From Vitreoscilla filiformis (lineage in GTDB: Bacteria > Pseudomonadota > Gammaproteobacteria > Burkholderiales > Burkholderiaceae_C): 64,000 bases of DNA. A program made the position numbers and the translations under genes. The stretch lies in the NCBI RefSeq assembly GCF_002222655.1, contig NZ_CP022423.1, forward strand, positions 1,860,001 to 1,924,000, in the 5' to 3' direction. Shown piece after piece: positions 1 to 8,503 of this stretch (position 1 is the first letter of the stretch; each line of letters starts with the position of its first letter). The notes under the pieces are model-generated. The model had not been told where the DNA came from. It was given only the letters and a program-made list of their open reading frames with translations, and did no database searches.

Positions 1-196
1 AGCCGAGTTTGAAGCCGTGCGCGACGCGCTGGCCGCTGCCGGCTTGGCCGCAGAAATCGCCGAAGTGACGATGCGTGCTGAAAACACCATCGCCCTGGCC
101 GGCGACGACGCCGCCCGGATGCAAAAACTGCTCGATATGTTTGAAGAGCTGGACGACGTGCAAAACGTCTATCACAACGCGGAGATCGGTGAATGA
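1..196 (+). CDS. yebC: YebC/PmpR-family regulator, C-terminal part
   Basis: This is the 3' end of a gene that begins before the window; the frame starts at base 2 and stops with TGA at 194-196. The 64 visible residues ([10 protein letters not shown] ... [11 protein letters not shown]) match the C-terminal domain of YebC/PmpR proteins, including the typical DDVQNVYHN ending. Members of this family bind DNA as regulators or act on stalled ribosomes. The stop codon overlaps the purD start as ATGA, so the two are probably translationally coupled. yebC next to purD is a common Burkholderiales order. Its start and N-terminal domain cannot be judged. Confidence 0.88.
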   Translation, partial: AEFEAVRDALAAAGLAAEIAEVTMRAENTIALAGDDAARMQKLLDMFEELDDVQNVYHNAEIGE

Positions 197-1482
197 ACGT
201 GCTCGTGATCGGTTCGGGTGGGCGGGAACACGCGCTGGCGTGGAAACTGTCGCAAAGCCCCAAGGTGCAGCGGGTGTTTGTGGCGCCGGGCAACGGCGGC
301 ACCGCACTGGACAAAACCCTCACCAACATCGCCATCAGCGACCCGGTGGCGTTGGCGGACTTCGCGGAGAAAGAGCGCATCGCGCTGACCGTCGTTGGCC
401 CGGAAGCGCCGCTGTCGCAAGGTGTGGTGGACGTGTTCCGTTCGCGTGGTTTGCGCATCTTTGGCCCGACCAAGGCCGCTGCGCAGCTTGAAAGCTCCAA
501 GGCCTTCGCCAAGGACTTCATGAAGCGCCACAAAATCCCGACCGCCGCTTACGACACCTTCACCGACCCCGCCGCCGCACACGCCTACATCGACAAAATC
601 GGTGCCCCCATCGTGGTGAAGGCCGACGGCCTGGCCGCTGGCAAAGGCGTGGTCGTGGCCATGACGCTGGAAGAAGCGCACGAAGCCGTGCGTTTCATGC
701 TGGAAGACAACACCCTGGGCGTGGTTCACAACGCGGGCGGCGCACGCGTGGTGATTGAAGAATTCCTGCAAGGCGAAGAAGCCAGCTTCATCGTGCTGTG
801 CGATGGCAAGAACGTGCTGGCGCTGGCCACCAGCCAAGACCACAAGCGCGTCGGCGATGGCGACACCGGCCCGAACACCGGTGGCATGGGCGCGTACTCG
901 CCCGCGCCGGTGGTGACGCCCGATGTCCACGCCCGGGCGATGCGCGAAATCATCCTGCCCACCATCCACGGCATGGCGGCGGACGGCATCCCGTTCACCG
1001 GCTTCCTGTATGCCGGCTTGATGATCGACCCGCAAGGCAAGGTCAAGACGCTGGAGTTCAACACCCGCATGGGCGACCCGGAAACCCAGCCCATCCTGAT
1101 GCGCCTGAAGAGCGATCTGTTCGATGTGCTGATGAGCGCCACCGATGGCACGCTGGACAAGGTCGAACTGCAATGGGATCGCCGTTTCGCGCTGGGCGTG
1201 GTGATGGCGGCGCATGGTTATCCGATGAGCCCGCGCAAGGGGGATGTCATCACCGGCGCCAACACGGCCACCGGCGGCGCTGAGGACGCGATGGTGTTCC
1301 ACGCCGGCACCGCGCTGAATGACAAACTCGTGGTCACGGGTGGGCGCGTGCTGTGCGTCACCGCGCTGGGCGAATCGGCCAAGCTGGCGCAACAGCGTGC
1401 CTATGAGGTGGTGCAGCGCATCCACTTCGACGGCGCCCACTGGCGCCATGACATCGGCCACCGCGCCGTGGCCAAGCACTGA
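193..1482 (+). CDS. purD: phosphoribosylamine--glycine ligase
   Basis: This 429-residue GARS enzyme joins glycine to 5-phosphoribosylamine with ATP in de novo purine synthesis, in the cytosol. The N-terminal nucleotide-binding loop [13 protein letters not shown] is at residues 4-16. The ATP-grasp fold shows [16 protein letters not shown] at about 140-155, and the signature [14 protein letters not shown] lies near 226. Length is normal for the single-domain bacterial enzyme. The ATG overlaps the yebC stop. A clear intrinsic terminator follows at 1516-1549, so the yebC-purD unit probably ends here. Confidence 0.97.
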   Translation: MNVLVIGSGGREHALAWKLSQSPKVQRVFVAPGNGGTALDKTLTNIAISDPVALADFAEKERIALTVVGPEAPLSQGVVDVFRSRGLRIFGPTKAAAQLESSKAFAKDFMKRHKIPTAAYDTFTDPAAAHAYIDKIGAPIVVKADGLAAGKGVVVAMTLEEAHEAVRFMLEDNTLGVVHNAGGARVVIEEFLQGEEASFIVLCDGKNVLALATSQDHKRVGDGDTGPNTGGMGAYSPAPVVTPDVHARAMREIILPTIHGMAADGIPFTGFLYAGLMIDPQGKVKTLEFNTRMGDPETQPILMRLKSDLFDVLMSATDGTLDKVELQWDRRFALGVVMAAHGYPMSPRKGDVITGANTATGGAEDAMVFHAGTALNDKLVVTGGRVLCVTALGESAKLAQQRAYEVVQRIHFDGAHWRHDIGHRAVAKH

Positions 1483-1515
1483 CCCCAGCGGCAGCCCCTC
1501 GCCGCTTGGCTCACA

Positions 1516-1549
1516 CCCCGGCCCGCAGCCTGCGCGCCGGGGCGTTTTT
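1516..1549 (+). terminator. intrinsic terminator after purD
   Basis: CCCCGGC (1516-1522) pairs perfectly with GCCGGGG (1536-1542) across a 13-nt loop and is followed by CG and five T. It sits between the purD stop and hemF, so hemF probably has its own promoter or depends on read-through. Confidence 0.75.
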
Positions 1550-1569
1550 CTCTCCAAAGACAAAGCAAC

Positions 1570-2493
1570 ATGGACATCGCCGCCGCCCGTGCCTATTTCC
1601 TGGGTTTGCAGGAGCGCATCGTTTCGGCTGCCGCCGCGTTGGATGGCCAGCCCTTCCTCACCGATGCCTGGTCGCGCCCGCCCGGTGGCAAGCTCGAAGG
1701 CGATGGCATCACCCGTCTGATTGAAAACGGGAACCTGCTGGAGCGTGGTGGCTGCAACTTCAGCCACGTAAAAGGCACGGCGCTGCCGCCTTCGGCCACG
1801 CAGCATCGCCCCCAGCTGGCGGGCGCGGCGTTTGAGGCGATGGGCGTGTCGCTGGTGTTCCACCCGCGCAACCCGTATGTGCCGACGGTTCACATGAACG
1901 TGCGCATGTTCGCCGCGCTGCCCAAGGATGCCGAACCGGTGATCTGGTTCGGCGGTGGCATGGATCTCACACCCTATTACGGGTTTGAAGAAGATGCGGT
2001 GCATTTCCACCGCGTTTGCCGCGAATCGCTGGCACCCTTTGGCAAGGAGCTGCATGGCCGCTTCAAACACTGGTGCGACGATTACTTCTTCCTGAAGCAC
2101 CGCAACGAACCGCGTGGCGTCGGCGGCATCTTCTTCGACGACTTCAACGAGCTGGGTTTTGATCGCAGCTTCGAAATGACGCAATCCGTGGGCGATGCGT
2201 TCCTGAAGGCGTACCTGCCCATCGCCGAACGTCGCCGGGACACACCTTATGGCGAGCGCGAGCGCGAGTTCCAAGCCTACCGCCGGGGTCGTTACGTCGA
2301 ATTCAACTTGGTGTTTGACCGGGGCACGCTGTTTGGCCTGCAATCGGGCGGGCGCACCGAAGCCATTCTTATGTCCATGCCGCCAGTGGTGAACTGGCGT
2401 TACCAATGGGCACCCGAACCCGGCACGCCCGAAGCACGGCTTTATACCGATTTCCTGCGCCCCCGCGATTGGGCGCACGAAAACCTGGCCTGA
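1570..2493 (+). CDS. hemF: aerobic coproporphyrinogen III oxidase
   Basis: This 307-residue enzyme is the oxygen-dependent CPO, which decarboxylates two propionates of coproporphyrinogen III to give protoporphyrinogen IX in haem synthesis. Family blocks are all visible: [51 protein letters not shown] and the C-terminal [16 protein letters not shown] followed by [13 protein letters not shown]. Length matches the approximately 300-residue family. The ATG at 1570 is preceded by AAAGACAAAGCAAC, with only a weak ribosome-binding site. nadD follows after 16 bp. Confidence 0.97.
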   Translation: MDIAAARAYFLGLQERIVSAAAALDGQPFLTDAWSRPPGGKLEGDGITRLIENGNLLERGGCNFSHVKGTALPPSATQHRPQLAGAAFEAMGVSLVFHPRNPYVPTVHMNVRMFAALPKDAEPVIWFGGGMDLTPYYGFEEDAVHFHRVCRESLAPFGKELHGRFKHWCDDYFFLKHRNEPRGVGGIFFDDFNELGFDRSFEMTQSVGDAFLKAYLPIAERRRDTPYGEREREFQAYRRGRYVEFNLVFDRGTLFGLQSGGRTEAILMSMPPVVNWRYQWAPEPGTPEARLYTDFLRPRDWAHENLA

Positions 2494-2509
2494 AGCCGCC
2501 CGCCACGGC

Positions 2510-3130
2510 ATGACGGTTCCGGCACGCATCGGCCTCTTTGGGGGCAGCTTCAACCCGCCGCATTTGGCGCACCTGGCGCTGGCACGGCTGGCCTTGACGC
2601 ACCTGACGCTGGACGAAGTGCGCTGGCTGCCCGCCGGTGCGCCGTGGCAAAAACCGGCTGCGGCGTTGGCCCCGGCTGCGCTGCGGCGTGATATGGTGAC
2701 GGCCCTCATCGCGGGCGAGCCGGGGATGGTGCTGGATGAGCGCGAGCTGCACCGCCAAGGCCCCAGCTACACGCTGGACACGGTGCATGAGTTCCAATCC
2801 GAGCAACCCGACGCCGAGTTGTGTCTCATCATCGGCCAAGACCAATATGCCCGGCTGAACACCTGGCATGGTGCCCGCGAACTGCTCCGGCGGGTCAAGC
2901 TGGCGGTCGCGGCGCGGGAAGGCCAGCCGGTGGCGCCGCCTGCCGCGTGGGCCGACGTTTCTCATACCGCAGTGGTGTTGCCACTGCCGCGCACGGACAT
3001 CTCTGCCACCGAGATCCGCGCCCGCTGCGCCGCCGGCGCCACGGCTTCCAGCCTGGCCGCGCTGGTGGGCCTCCCGGTGGCATCTCTTCTCGAACAACAC
3101 GCCCTGTATCGGGGCCAGCTCCGGGCTTGA
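2510..3130 (+). CDS. nadD: nicotinate-nucleotide adenylyltransferase
   Basis: NadD adenylylates nicotinate mononucleotide with ATP, giving deamido-NAD in NAD synthesis. The 206-residue protein begins with the nucleotidyltransferase motif GLFGGSFNPPHLAHL, the family's GxFxPxHxxH loop. The second motif near the C-terminus reads ISATEIRARCAAG, a slight variant of the usual ISSTxIR. The gene sits 16 bp after hemF and 12 bp before rsfS, the standard nadD-rsfS-rlmH order, so co-transcription is likely. Confidence 0.95.
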   Translation: MTVPARIGLFGGSFNPPHLAHLALARLALTHLTLDEVRWLPAGAPWQKPAAALAPAALRRDMVTALIAGEPGMVLDERELHRQGPSYTLDTVHEFQSEQPDAELCLIIGQDQYARLNTWHGARELLRRVKLAVAAREGQPVAPPAAWADVSHTAVVLPLPRTDISATEIRARCAAGATASSLAALVGLPVASLLEQHALYRGQLRA

Positions 3131-3142
3131 CCCGGCATCCGA

Positions 3143-3931
3143 ATGGACATCCGAAAACTGCAACGCGCCATCGTCGATGGCTTGGAAGACGTGAAGGCGC
3201 AAAACATCGTCGTCTTCAACACCCTGCATCTGTCGTCGCTGTTTGAGCGCGTCATCATTGCCTCGGGCACGAGCAACCGCCAAACCAAGGCGCTGGCCTC
3301 CAGCATCCGCGAAGCCGTCAAGGCGATTGGCGCCCCGGTGCCGCGCATGGAAGGTGAAGACAACGGCGAATGGATCATCGTGGACTGCGGCGCTGCCGTG
3401 GTTCACATCATGCAACCGGCCATCCGCGACTACTATCGCCTGGAAGAAATCTGGGGCGGCAAGGCCGTGAAGATGAAAATCGGTGGCGTCAAAGCCGGCT
3501 TGGCCAAGGCCGAAGGCGCCGATGAGGACGCCGAAGACGAAGACGTGCCCTCCACCCGCGTGGTGAAAAAGCCCCGTGTGCGCAAGAGCGCTGTGGCGGC
3601 GCCGTCGGCCACCGCCGAATCGGAAGCCGGGCAAGCGGCGCTGGGTGGGGCGATCGTCCTCAAACCCAAGCCGGTTCGCAAGGTCAGCACGGGCACTGTG
3701 GCGAAAACGCCGGCGAAAAAGACGCCCGCCGCCACTGCCGCTACCGCTGGTGAGGTCCCGCCCGCTCGCAAGCGCGCCCCGCGCAAGCCCGCCGAGCCCA
3801 AGGTGAGCGCCACCCTGGTGGTGAAGCCGGACGGCAGCACGCGCAAAAAAGCGCCAGCCAAGAAAACGACCTCCGGCACCGTGACGGCGGTGAAAAAGCC
3901 GGCGCCGCGCAAAAAACCGGCCGCTGAGTAA
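3143..3931 (+). CDS. rsfS: ribosomal silencing factor with a long basic tail
   Basis: RsfS (Iojap family) binds ribosomal protein L14 and blocks subunit joining when nutrients are short. Residues 1 to about 112 carry the whole family domain: KAQNIVVFNTLHLSSLFERV, ASGTSNRQTKALA, GEWIIVDCGAAVVHIM and RDYYRLEEIWGGK. The remaining 150 residues are low-complexity and rich in Ala, Lys, Pro and Thr, after a short acidic patch (DEDAEDEDVPS). The repeated KK-x-PA and RKPAEP elements resemble histone-H1-like tails. Typical RsfS proteins are about 105-130 residues, so this one is twice normal length. No frameshift is needed to explain the tail. nadD lies upstream and rlmH starts 6 bp downstream. Confidence 0.92.
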   Translation: MDIRKLQRAIVDGLEDVKAQNIVVFNTLHLSSLFERVIIASGTSNRQTKALASSIREAVKAIGAPVPRMEGEDNGEWIIVDCGAAVVHIMQPAIRDYYRLEEIWGGKAVKMKIGGVKAGLAKAEGADEDAEDEDVPSTRVVKKPRVRKSAVAAPSATAESEAGQAALGGAIVLKPKPVRKVSTGTVAKTPAKKTPAATAATAGEVPPARKRAPRKPAEPKVSATLVVKPDGSTRKKAPAKKTTSGTVTAVKKPAPRKKPAAE

Positions 3932-3937
3932 AACGCG

Positions 3938-4405
3938 ATGCGATTGGTGATTGCCGCCGTCGGCCAGCGTCAACCCGCTTGGGCGGACGCGGCTTACGAA
4001 GACTTTGCCAAGCGCTTCCCGTCCGATGTGCCGCTCACGCTCAAGGCGGTGAAGGCCGAGCCGCGTGGCGGCAAGTCCGCCGAGCAGCTCATGGCGGCGG
4101 AGGCGCAGCGCCTGGAAGCGGCGGTGCCCAAGGGTGCGCGCCGCGTCATTTTGGACGAGCGCGGCACCCGCATGACCACGGTGGATTTGGCCAAACGCTT
4201 CGAGTTCTGGCTGGGTGATGGGCGCGACTTGGTGTTTTTCATCGGTGGGCCGGATGGCCTCGACCCTGCCTTGAAAGCCACCGCCGATGAAACCCTGCGC
4301 CTCTCCGACTTGACGCTGCCGCACGCTTTCGTGCGGGTGTTTTTGGCGGAAGCGCTGTATCGGGCGTGGTCACTGCGCAATGGGCATCCGTACCACCGCG
4401 AGTGA
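3938..4405 (+). CDS. rlmH: 23S rRNA pseudouridine-1915 N3-methyltransferase
   Basis: RlmH is a small SPOUT methyltransferase that modifies the pseudouridine at position 1915 in helix 69 of 23S rRNA, using S-adenosylmethionine on the assembled 70S ribosome. The 155-residue protein shows the family motifs [25 protein letters not shown] (the SAM knot) and the C-terminal [19 protein letters not shown] followed by GHPYHRE. In relatives maf and rng normally follow directly. Here an accessory island of about 4.5 kb intervenes, and the next gene is convergent with only 12 bp between stop codons. Confidence 0.96.
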   Translation: MRLVIAAVGQRQPAWADAAYEDFAKRFPSDVPLTLKAVKAEPRGGKSAEQLMAAEAQRLEAAVPKGARRVILDERGTRMTTVDLAKRFEFWLGDGRDLVFFIGGPDGLDPALKATADETLRLSDLTLPHAFVRVFLAEALYRAWSLRNGHPYHRE

Positions 4406-4417
4406 GGCGGTCAGGCT

Positions 4418-6034
4418 TTAAGCGCCCCAAATGCCCAGCGCCCAGCCATCCTGGGTGCTGTGGCGTTGCCAGATGCGTTTGTCCCACGGAGCGGGTTTGG
4501 CGCGTCGGTCAAAGACGATGAGGTGTGCTTCTTCGGCGCCGCACTGGCGGGCATAACCGATGGTTTGCGGCTGGCCTTCCGCCAGCACGGCATCTAAGCT
4601 GCCCTTCTTCCAGAGTTTGAGTTCCAGCACGATGCGCTGCACCTCGCCGAAGAAACCCTGTTCTTCGTTCACGGGCCATTCAATATAAAGATCGGTGCGT
4701 TTGCGGCCCAACCCGTATTCGCGGTTGATGCGCCCGCCGCCGTTGACGATGCGCTGCAAAAACGCCTGCAACAACAACTGCGGCCCGGCTTCTTTGAAGC
4801 TGAAGCCTTCCATCCAGGCATCCGAGTGTTCGCGGAAAAACTGCTGAAAAGCGGCGAGCAGCTTGGGCACATCCAGCCGGCGCTCGGGCGTGAGAAACCA
4901 CGGCTGCGGGTAGTGCAGCACGGTTTGAATCGGCCAGGTGATTTCGCGCGGCAGCACTTCGCGGTAAATGCGGTTGGCAATCGTCAACTCGGGGCGGGTG
5001 CGGATGAGGCCCAGGTCGGTGGTGTATTGCAAATCGTCTTCGGGGAAATGCTCGGTGGTGGCTTCGCCCGAGAGCAGCGCCGCGACGATGCGATGAACAC
5101 GCGGTTCGCGCAGTTTGTCGGCCAGGGCGTCGAGATGCGTGGTGCGGCTGTAGATGAGGCGTTCGCGTGCCGCTTTGTAGCGCTCCAGCGTGATGGGCGT
5201 GCTGCGATCCCGCGCCGGTTTGTCGCGCCACGTGCATTCGTAGCCCAGGGCGTTGACAAGCCAAGGTTGGCCTTCGGTGTCCGCCCAAAGTTCGGGCCAG
5301 ATGGCCGGGTCGATGGCTTGGCCAGTTTCCGCTTCGTGTTGCTGCCACAGTGCGACGGTTTCTTCGCGGCTGAAGTTGCCTAAACGCAGCGATTCAGCCT
5401 TGATGTTGAACGCGCTGCCGCCGGTGATGATTTCTTGGTGCGCGGTGTGAATCCGATAGTCCCGCACATCGCGCACACCGCACAGGACGATGGATTGAGG
5501 AAAGGCGCCGGGGCGCTGGGCATAACCGGCGCGAATCTGGCGCAGCAGCGAAATGAGGGTGTCCCCGACGAGGGCGTCCACTTCGTCCAGAAACAGCACG
5601 GTGGGGCGGGGCGCGTCGGGCTGTTGTGGGTCGTGGGCCGACCAGTGGGCCAGCAGGCTGCTGATTTGGTCGGTTGCCGTGAGCTGTCGGCCCTCGGTGC
5701 GATACCAATCGCCCACGGCCTGGTCTTTCAGGTAGAGCGCGGCGGTGCGGATGAAGGTGCTGCACATGCCAGCCACGCCTTCTTCAACGTTGCCGCGTGC
5801 GGCTTGGGCGCCTTCGATGTTGACGTACAGCGCCCGGTAACGCCCCCGCGCATTGAAGTGATGCATCAAGGCCAGCAAACATGTGGTTTTGCCGGTTTGG
5901 CGCGGGGCGTGCAGCACAAAGTAACGCTGCTGCTCGACGAGAGACTCGATGCTCTCCACGTCGATACGCACCAGCGGGTCGATCATGAAATGCAGCGTGG
6001 GGACGCAGGGGCCGGCGTTGTTGAAGTGCTTCAT
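4418..6034 (-). CDS. AAA ATPase with C-terminal PD-(D/E)XK-like domain (copy 1)
   Basis: This 538-residue protein has no assigned cellular role. The N-terminal half is a P-loop ATPase: Walker A HAPRQTGKTTCLLAL at about residues 36-50 and Walker B PTVLFLDEVDALVGD. The C-terminal part has GLGRKRTDLYIEWP followed by QRIVLELKLWK, which fits a PD-(D/E)XK nuclease core (D, then ExK), as in AAA-ATPase-like/PDDEXK fusions common in multicopy bacterial families. The start MKHFNNAGP at 6034 is chosen because the second copy (60029-61636) begins identically. Longer upstream frames are proline-rich and overlap the divergent gene's leader. It is convergent with rlmH and divergent from the caspase-FGE gene (98 bp apart). 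Confidence 0.8.
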   Translation of the reverse strand: MKHFNNAGPCVPTLHFMIDPLVRIDVESIESLVEQQRYFVLHAPRQTGKTTCLLALMHHFNARGRYRALYVNIEGAQAARGNVEEGVAGMCSTFIRTAALYLKDQAVGDWYRTEGRQLTATDQISSLLAHWSAHDPQQPDAPRPTVLFLDEVDALVGDTLISLLRQIRAGYAQRPGAFPQSIVLCGVRDVRDYRIHTAHQEIITGGSAFNIKAESLRLGNFSREETVALWQQHEAETGQAIDPAIWPELWADTEGQPWLVNALGYECTWRDKPARDRSTPITLERYKAARERLIYSRTTHLDALADKLREPRVHRIVAALLSGEATTEHFPEDDLQYTTDLGLIRTRPELTIANRIYREVLPREITWPIQTVLHYPQPWFLTPERRLDVPKLLAAFQQFFREHSDAWMEGFSFKEAGPQLLLQAFLQRIVNGGGRINREYGLGRKRTDLYIEWPVNEEQGFFGEVQRIVLELKLWKKGSLDAVLAEGQPQTIGYARQCGAEEAHLIVFDRRAKPAPWDKRIWQRHSTQDGWALGIWGA

Positions 6035-6132
6035 GGGTGGGGTGGGCGGTGGCGTGTGCGTCATTGTGCCGGGGGCTGGTTGGCGGGCGCGTTCACAATT
6101 CATGCACTCAAGCGTTGCAGGAGATGGACAGC

Positions 6133-7875
6133 ATGTTTGGATCGACAGGAACCCCCTGGGGCGGGTGGCAGGTGTGGGCGCCGTTGGCGGTGGTGTGTGC
6201 GGCGGCAGTGTTGACGCCTTCAGCGCAGGCGGCGCGGCTGGCGTTGGTGATTGGCAATGCGGCCTATCCCGACAGCCCACTGAAAAACCCGGTGAATGAT
6301 GCGCAAGATGTGGCCAGCAAACTCACCAGCCTGGGGTTTAAGGTTGAAAAGGTGGAAAACCTGCGCAAGAGCCAGATTGGGCGCACGGTGTCTGGGTTTG
6401 CCAGCCGAATTCGTCCGGGGGATGAGGTGGTGGTGTTTTACGCTGGGCACGGTTTGCAGGTGAAGGGGGTAAATTATTTGCCGGCGGTGGATGCTGACAT
6501 TCAAACGGAAGACGATGTGCCCCTGAACAGCCTGAGCGTGAATGCGCTGATGGATCGGCTGGAGGAAGCCAAGGCGGGGGTGAAACTGGTATTTTTGGAT
6601 GCGTGCCGCAATAACCCATATGCGCGGGCGTTTCGCAGTGCGAGCCGGGGTTTGGCGCGGGTGGAGGGGGCGCCGTCTGGCACGTTGATTTTGTTTGCCA
6701 CGCGGCCCGGCAGTGTGGCGGCGGATGGAACGGGCCGCAATGGGTTGTACACCTCGCAGTTGCTGCGTTTCATGGGCACGCCGGGGTTGAATGTGGAGAG
6801 TATGCACAAAAAGGTGGCGGCGGAGGTGGAAACAGCGTCACGCGGGGCGCAGGAGCCGTGGACAGAGGGGAGTTTGAAGGGGGATTTTTATTTCAACTTG
6901 GTGGTGATTCAGCCGCCAGCGCCGCCGGTGGATGCGGAGCAGCAAGCGTGGGAAGCGGCGCAGCGGGTGAATACGTTGCGGGCGTATGAGGCATATTTGA
7001 ACCAATATCCGCAGGGGAAGTTTGCGCCGGCGGCGCGGGTGATGGTGGCGGGGTTGTCGCCAGCGCCCACGCCTGTGCCGGTTCCGGCCCCTGTGCCACC
7101 TGCACCCCGTCCGGCGCCAACGCCCACGCCAGCCCCTGCGCCGGCTCCAACGGTGCCTGTTCAGGGGCAAACAGCGCGTGAATGCGTGCAAAACACCTGC
7201 TTTGAAATGGTTGCCATCCCCGCCGGCACTTTCCAAATGGGCTCGCCGGATACGGAAAACGATCGTGAATCATACGAAGGCCCGGTTCACACGGTGAACG
7301 TGCAAGGGTTCTGGATGGGCAAGACGGAGGTGACGCAAGGGCTGTGGAAGGCGGTGATGGGGAGCAACCCGAGCCACTTTAGTTCGTGCGGGGACACTTG
7401 CCCGGTGGAAAAGGTGAGTTGGGATGATGCCCAGAAATTCATCAAGAAGCTGAATGGTGTGACGGGGAAAAAATACCGTTTGCCGAGTGAGGCGGAATGG
7501 GAATATGCGGCGAGGGCGGGGACAAAAACGAGGTGGAGTTTTGGTGATCAAGAATCCCAACTGGGGGAGTATGCATGGTATTATAGAAACAGTGATTCAA
7601 AGACGCATCCTGTAGGGCAAAATAAACCCAACCCGTGGGGATTGCAGGATATGCACGGGAATGTTTGGGAGTGGGTTCAAGATCGCTGGTACAATAATTA
7701 CGATGGGGCGCCGACGGATGGAAGTGCGTGGGAGGCTGGGGATTTCAGTGGGCGTGGGCTGCGCGGCGGCTCCTGGGGCAGCAGCGCCAGGGGCACCCGC
7801 GCCGCCAACCGCATCAACAACACGCCCGGCGACCGGAGCTACTTCAACGGGTTCCGTCTTGCCAGGACAAATTAG
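6133..7875 (+). CDS. exported caspase-like (C14) protein fused to a formylglycine-generating-enzyme-like domain
   Basis: This 580-residue protein has a hydrophobic N-terminus ending LTPSAQAA (residues 16-34), a likely signal peptide. Next is a caspase/metacaspase domain starting RLALVIGNAAYPDSPLKNP, with the catalytic pair His106 (YAGHG) and Cys158 (DACRNNP). A Pro/Ala/Thr linker (about 315-345) leads to an FGE-sulfatase (SUMF1, C-type-lectin fold) domain from about residue 350 (MVAIPAGTFQMGS, RLPSEAEWEYAARAG, GNVWEWVQD). The start at 6133 has AGGAG 9 nt upstream; an ATG at 6124 is the alternative. The last 35 codons (7759-7863) switch to almost all C-ending codons and look like a DGR variable region. 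A role in conflict or signalling is inferred only. Confidence 0.85.
   Translation: MFGSTGTPWGGWQVWAPLAVVCAAAVLTPSAQAARLALVIGNAAYPDSPLKNPVNDAQDVASKLTSLGFKVEKVENLRKSQIGRTVSGFASRIRPGDEVVVFYAGHGLQVKGVNYLPAVDADIQTEDDVPLNSLSVNALMDRLEEAKAGVKLVFLDACRNNPYARAFRSASRGLARVEGAPSGTLILFATRPGSVAADGTGRNGLYTSQLLRFMGTPGLNVESMHKKVAAEVETASRGAQEPWTEGSLKGDFYFNLVVIQPPAPPVDAEQQAWEAAQRVNTLRAYEAYLNQYPQGKFAPAARVMVAGLSPAPTPVPVPAPVPPAPRPAPTPTPAPAPAPTVPVQGQTARECVQNTCFEMVAIPAGTFQMGSPDTENDRESYEGPVHTVNVQGFWMGKTEVTQGLWKAVMGSNPSHFSSCGDTCPVEKVSWDDAQKFIKKLNGVTGKKYRLPSEAEWEYAARAGTKTRWSFGDQESQLGEYAWYYRNSDSKTHPVGQNKPNPWGLQDMHGNVWEWVQDRWYNNYDGAPTDGSAWEAGDFSGRGLRGGSWGSSARGTRAANRINNTPGDRSYFNGFRLARTN
7759..7863 (+). other. candidate DGR variable region at the 3' end of the caspase-FGE gene
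   Basis: Residues 543-577 form the ligand-facing end of the FGE/C-type-lectin fold (LRGGSW ... NGFRLA), the position that DGRs diversify in TvpA-type targets. About 27 of the 35 codons here end in C, against roughly 7 of the 46 just before it. The exposed positions read GGC, AGC, AGC, GGC, ATC, AAC, AAC, GGC, GAC, AGC, TAC, TTC and AAC, all one or two first/second-base changes from AAC. The scaffold (GGSW, ANR, GFRLA) is conserved. There is only one copy in the window, so substitution direction cannot be tested here. Confidence 0.5.
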
Positions 7876-7944
7876 CCCTTATTCCTTTAAACCTTAACCC
7901 CTTGAAAATAAACGTGACAAAAGAAAGAGGGGTATTGGGGGTAC

Positions 7945-7961
7945 GGGGGCGAAGCCCCCGG
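7945..7961. repeat. GC hairpin downstream of the caspase-FGE gene
   Basis: CGGGGGC (7945-7951) pairs with GCCCCCG (7955-7961) around a GAA loop, 69 bp after the stop codon. No T-run follows, so it is not a classical terminator. It could be part of a repeat element or a structure near the 3' end of the diversified gene. Confidence 0.45.
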
Positions 7962-7996
7962 AGAATTGCCGCCGCTGTGACCTTGGTGCGTCGCAA

Positions 7997-8050
7997 CCCC
8001 TCACCCCGGCCCTCTCCCGCAAGGGGAGAGGGGTTGGGGAGAGGGGGCAG
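7997..8050. repeat. REP-like palindromic repeat, copy A
   Basis: The core CCCTCTCCCGCAAGGGGAGA is palindromic and is followed by a purine tail ending GGGGAGAGGGGGC. The same core and tail occur twice more, at 26278-26320 and 26397-26436, always in intergenic DNA of the accessory stretches. It lies just upstream of the HEPN gene. Confidence 0.7.
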
Positions 8051-8080
8051 CCACCGCAGCGAGCACACCTGGAACGACGC

Positions 8081-8503
8081 ATGACACCCCTCGACCTCAC
8101 CCCTTTGGCCCGAGCCCTCGCCGCCCTGCAACGCGGCCTGCTGCGCTGGCAAGCCACCCCGGATGACGAAGAACTGCGCGATGCCTGCATCCAGCGCTTC
8201 GAGTTCACCTTCGAGCTGTGCTGGAAGATGCTCAAACGCCGCCTGGAAATGGATGCGCCCAACGCTGCCGAAGTCGATGGCATGAGCTACCGCGCCCTGA
8301 TGCGCGCCGGCGCCGAACACGGGCTGCTCACCGACGTGGCACCGTGGTGGGTGTACCGCGACAAGCGCAACATCACCTCCCACACCTACGACGCGGCCAA
8401 AGCCGCCCAAGTCGCCGCCGTGCTGCCCGCCTTTGCGCAGGATGCCGCCGCGTTGCTGCGCGCTTTGGAACAACGCGCCGTTGACGCCGAAAACGACGCA
8501 TGA
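8081..8503 (+). CDS. HEPN / nucleotidyltransferase substrate-binding protein (HI0074 family)
   Basis: This 140-residue all-helical protein resembles the HI0074/NTase_sub_bind family, half of the HEPN-MNT toxin-antitoxin modules. Landmarks are RFEFTFELCWKMLKRRLE in the first helical pair and the HEPN active-site motif RX4HXY, seen as Arg96, His101 and Tyr103 in RNITSHTY. In characterised HepT/MntA pairs the HEPN protein is an RNase toxin and the MNT enzyme adds AMP to this tyrosine. The stop overlaps the downstream MNT start as ATGA, the normal operon arrangement. That MNT frame is interrupted. Whether this copy is toxic is unknown; HI0074-type proteins may be inactive. Confidence 0.85.
   Translation: MTPLDLTPLARALAALQRGLLRWQATPDDEELRDACIQRFEFTFELCWKMLKRRLEMDAPNAAEVDGMSYRALMRAGAEHGLLTDVAPWWVYRDKRNITSHTYDAAKAAQVAAVLPAFAQDAAALLRALEQRAVDAENDA

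Noticed and set aside
172..2709. Very long open frame antisense to purD and hemF (and similar ones at 2369-4324, 29589-31943 and 35203-37293)
   Set aside because: They mirror strong, well-conserved genes on the other strand. High GC3 leaves few antisense stops, and the peptides are Arg/His/Gly-rich without domains.
6035..6280. N-terminal extension of AAA copy 1 to 620 residues
   Set aside because: The added 82 residues are Pro/Thr-rich and overlap the divergent caspase gene; the second copy starts at the same MKHFNNAGP with a 4-bp overlap on dapC.
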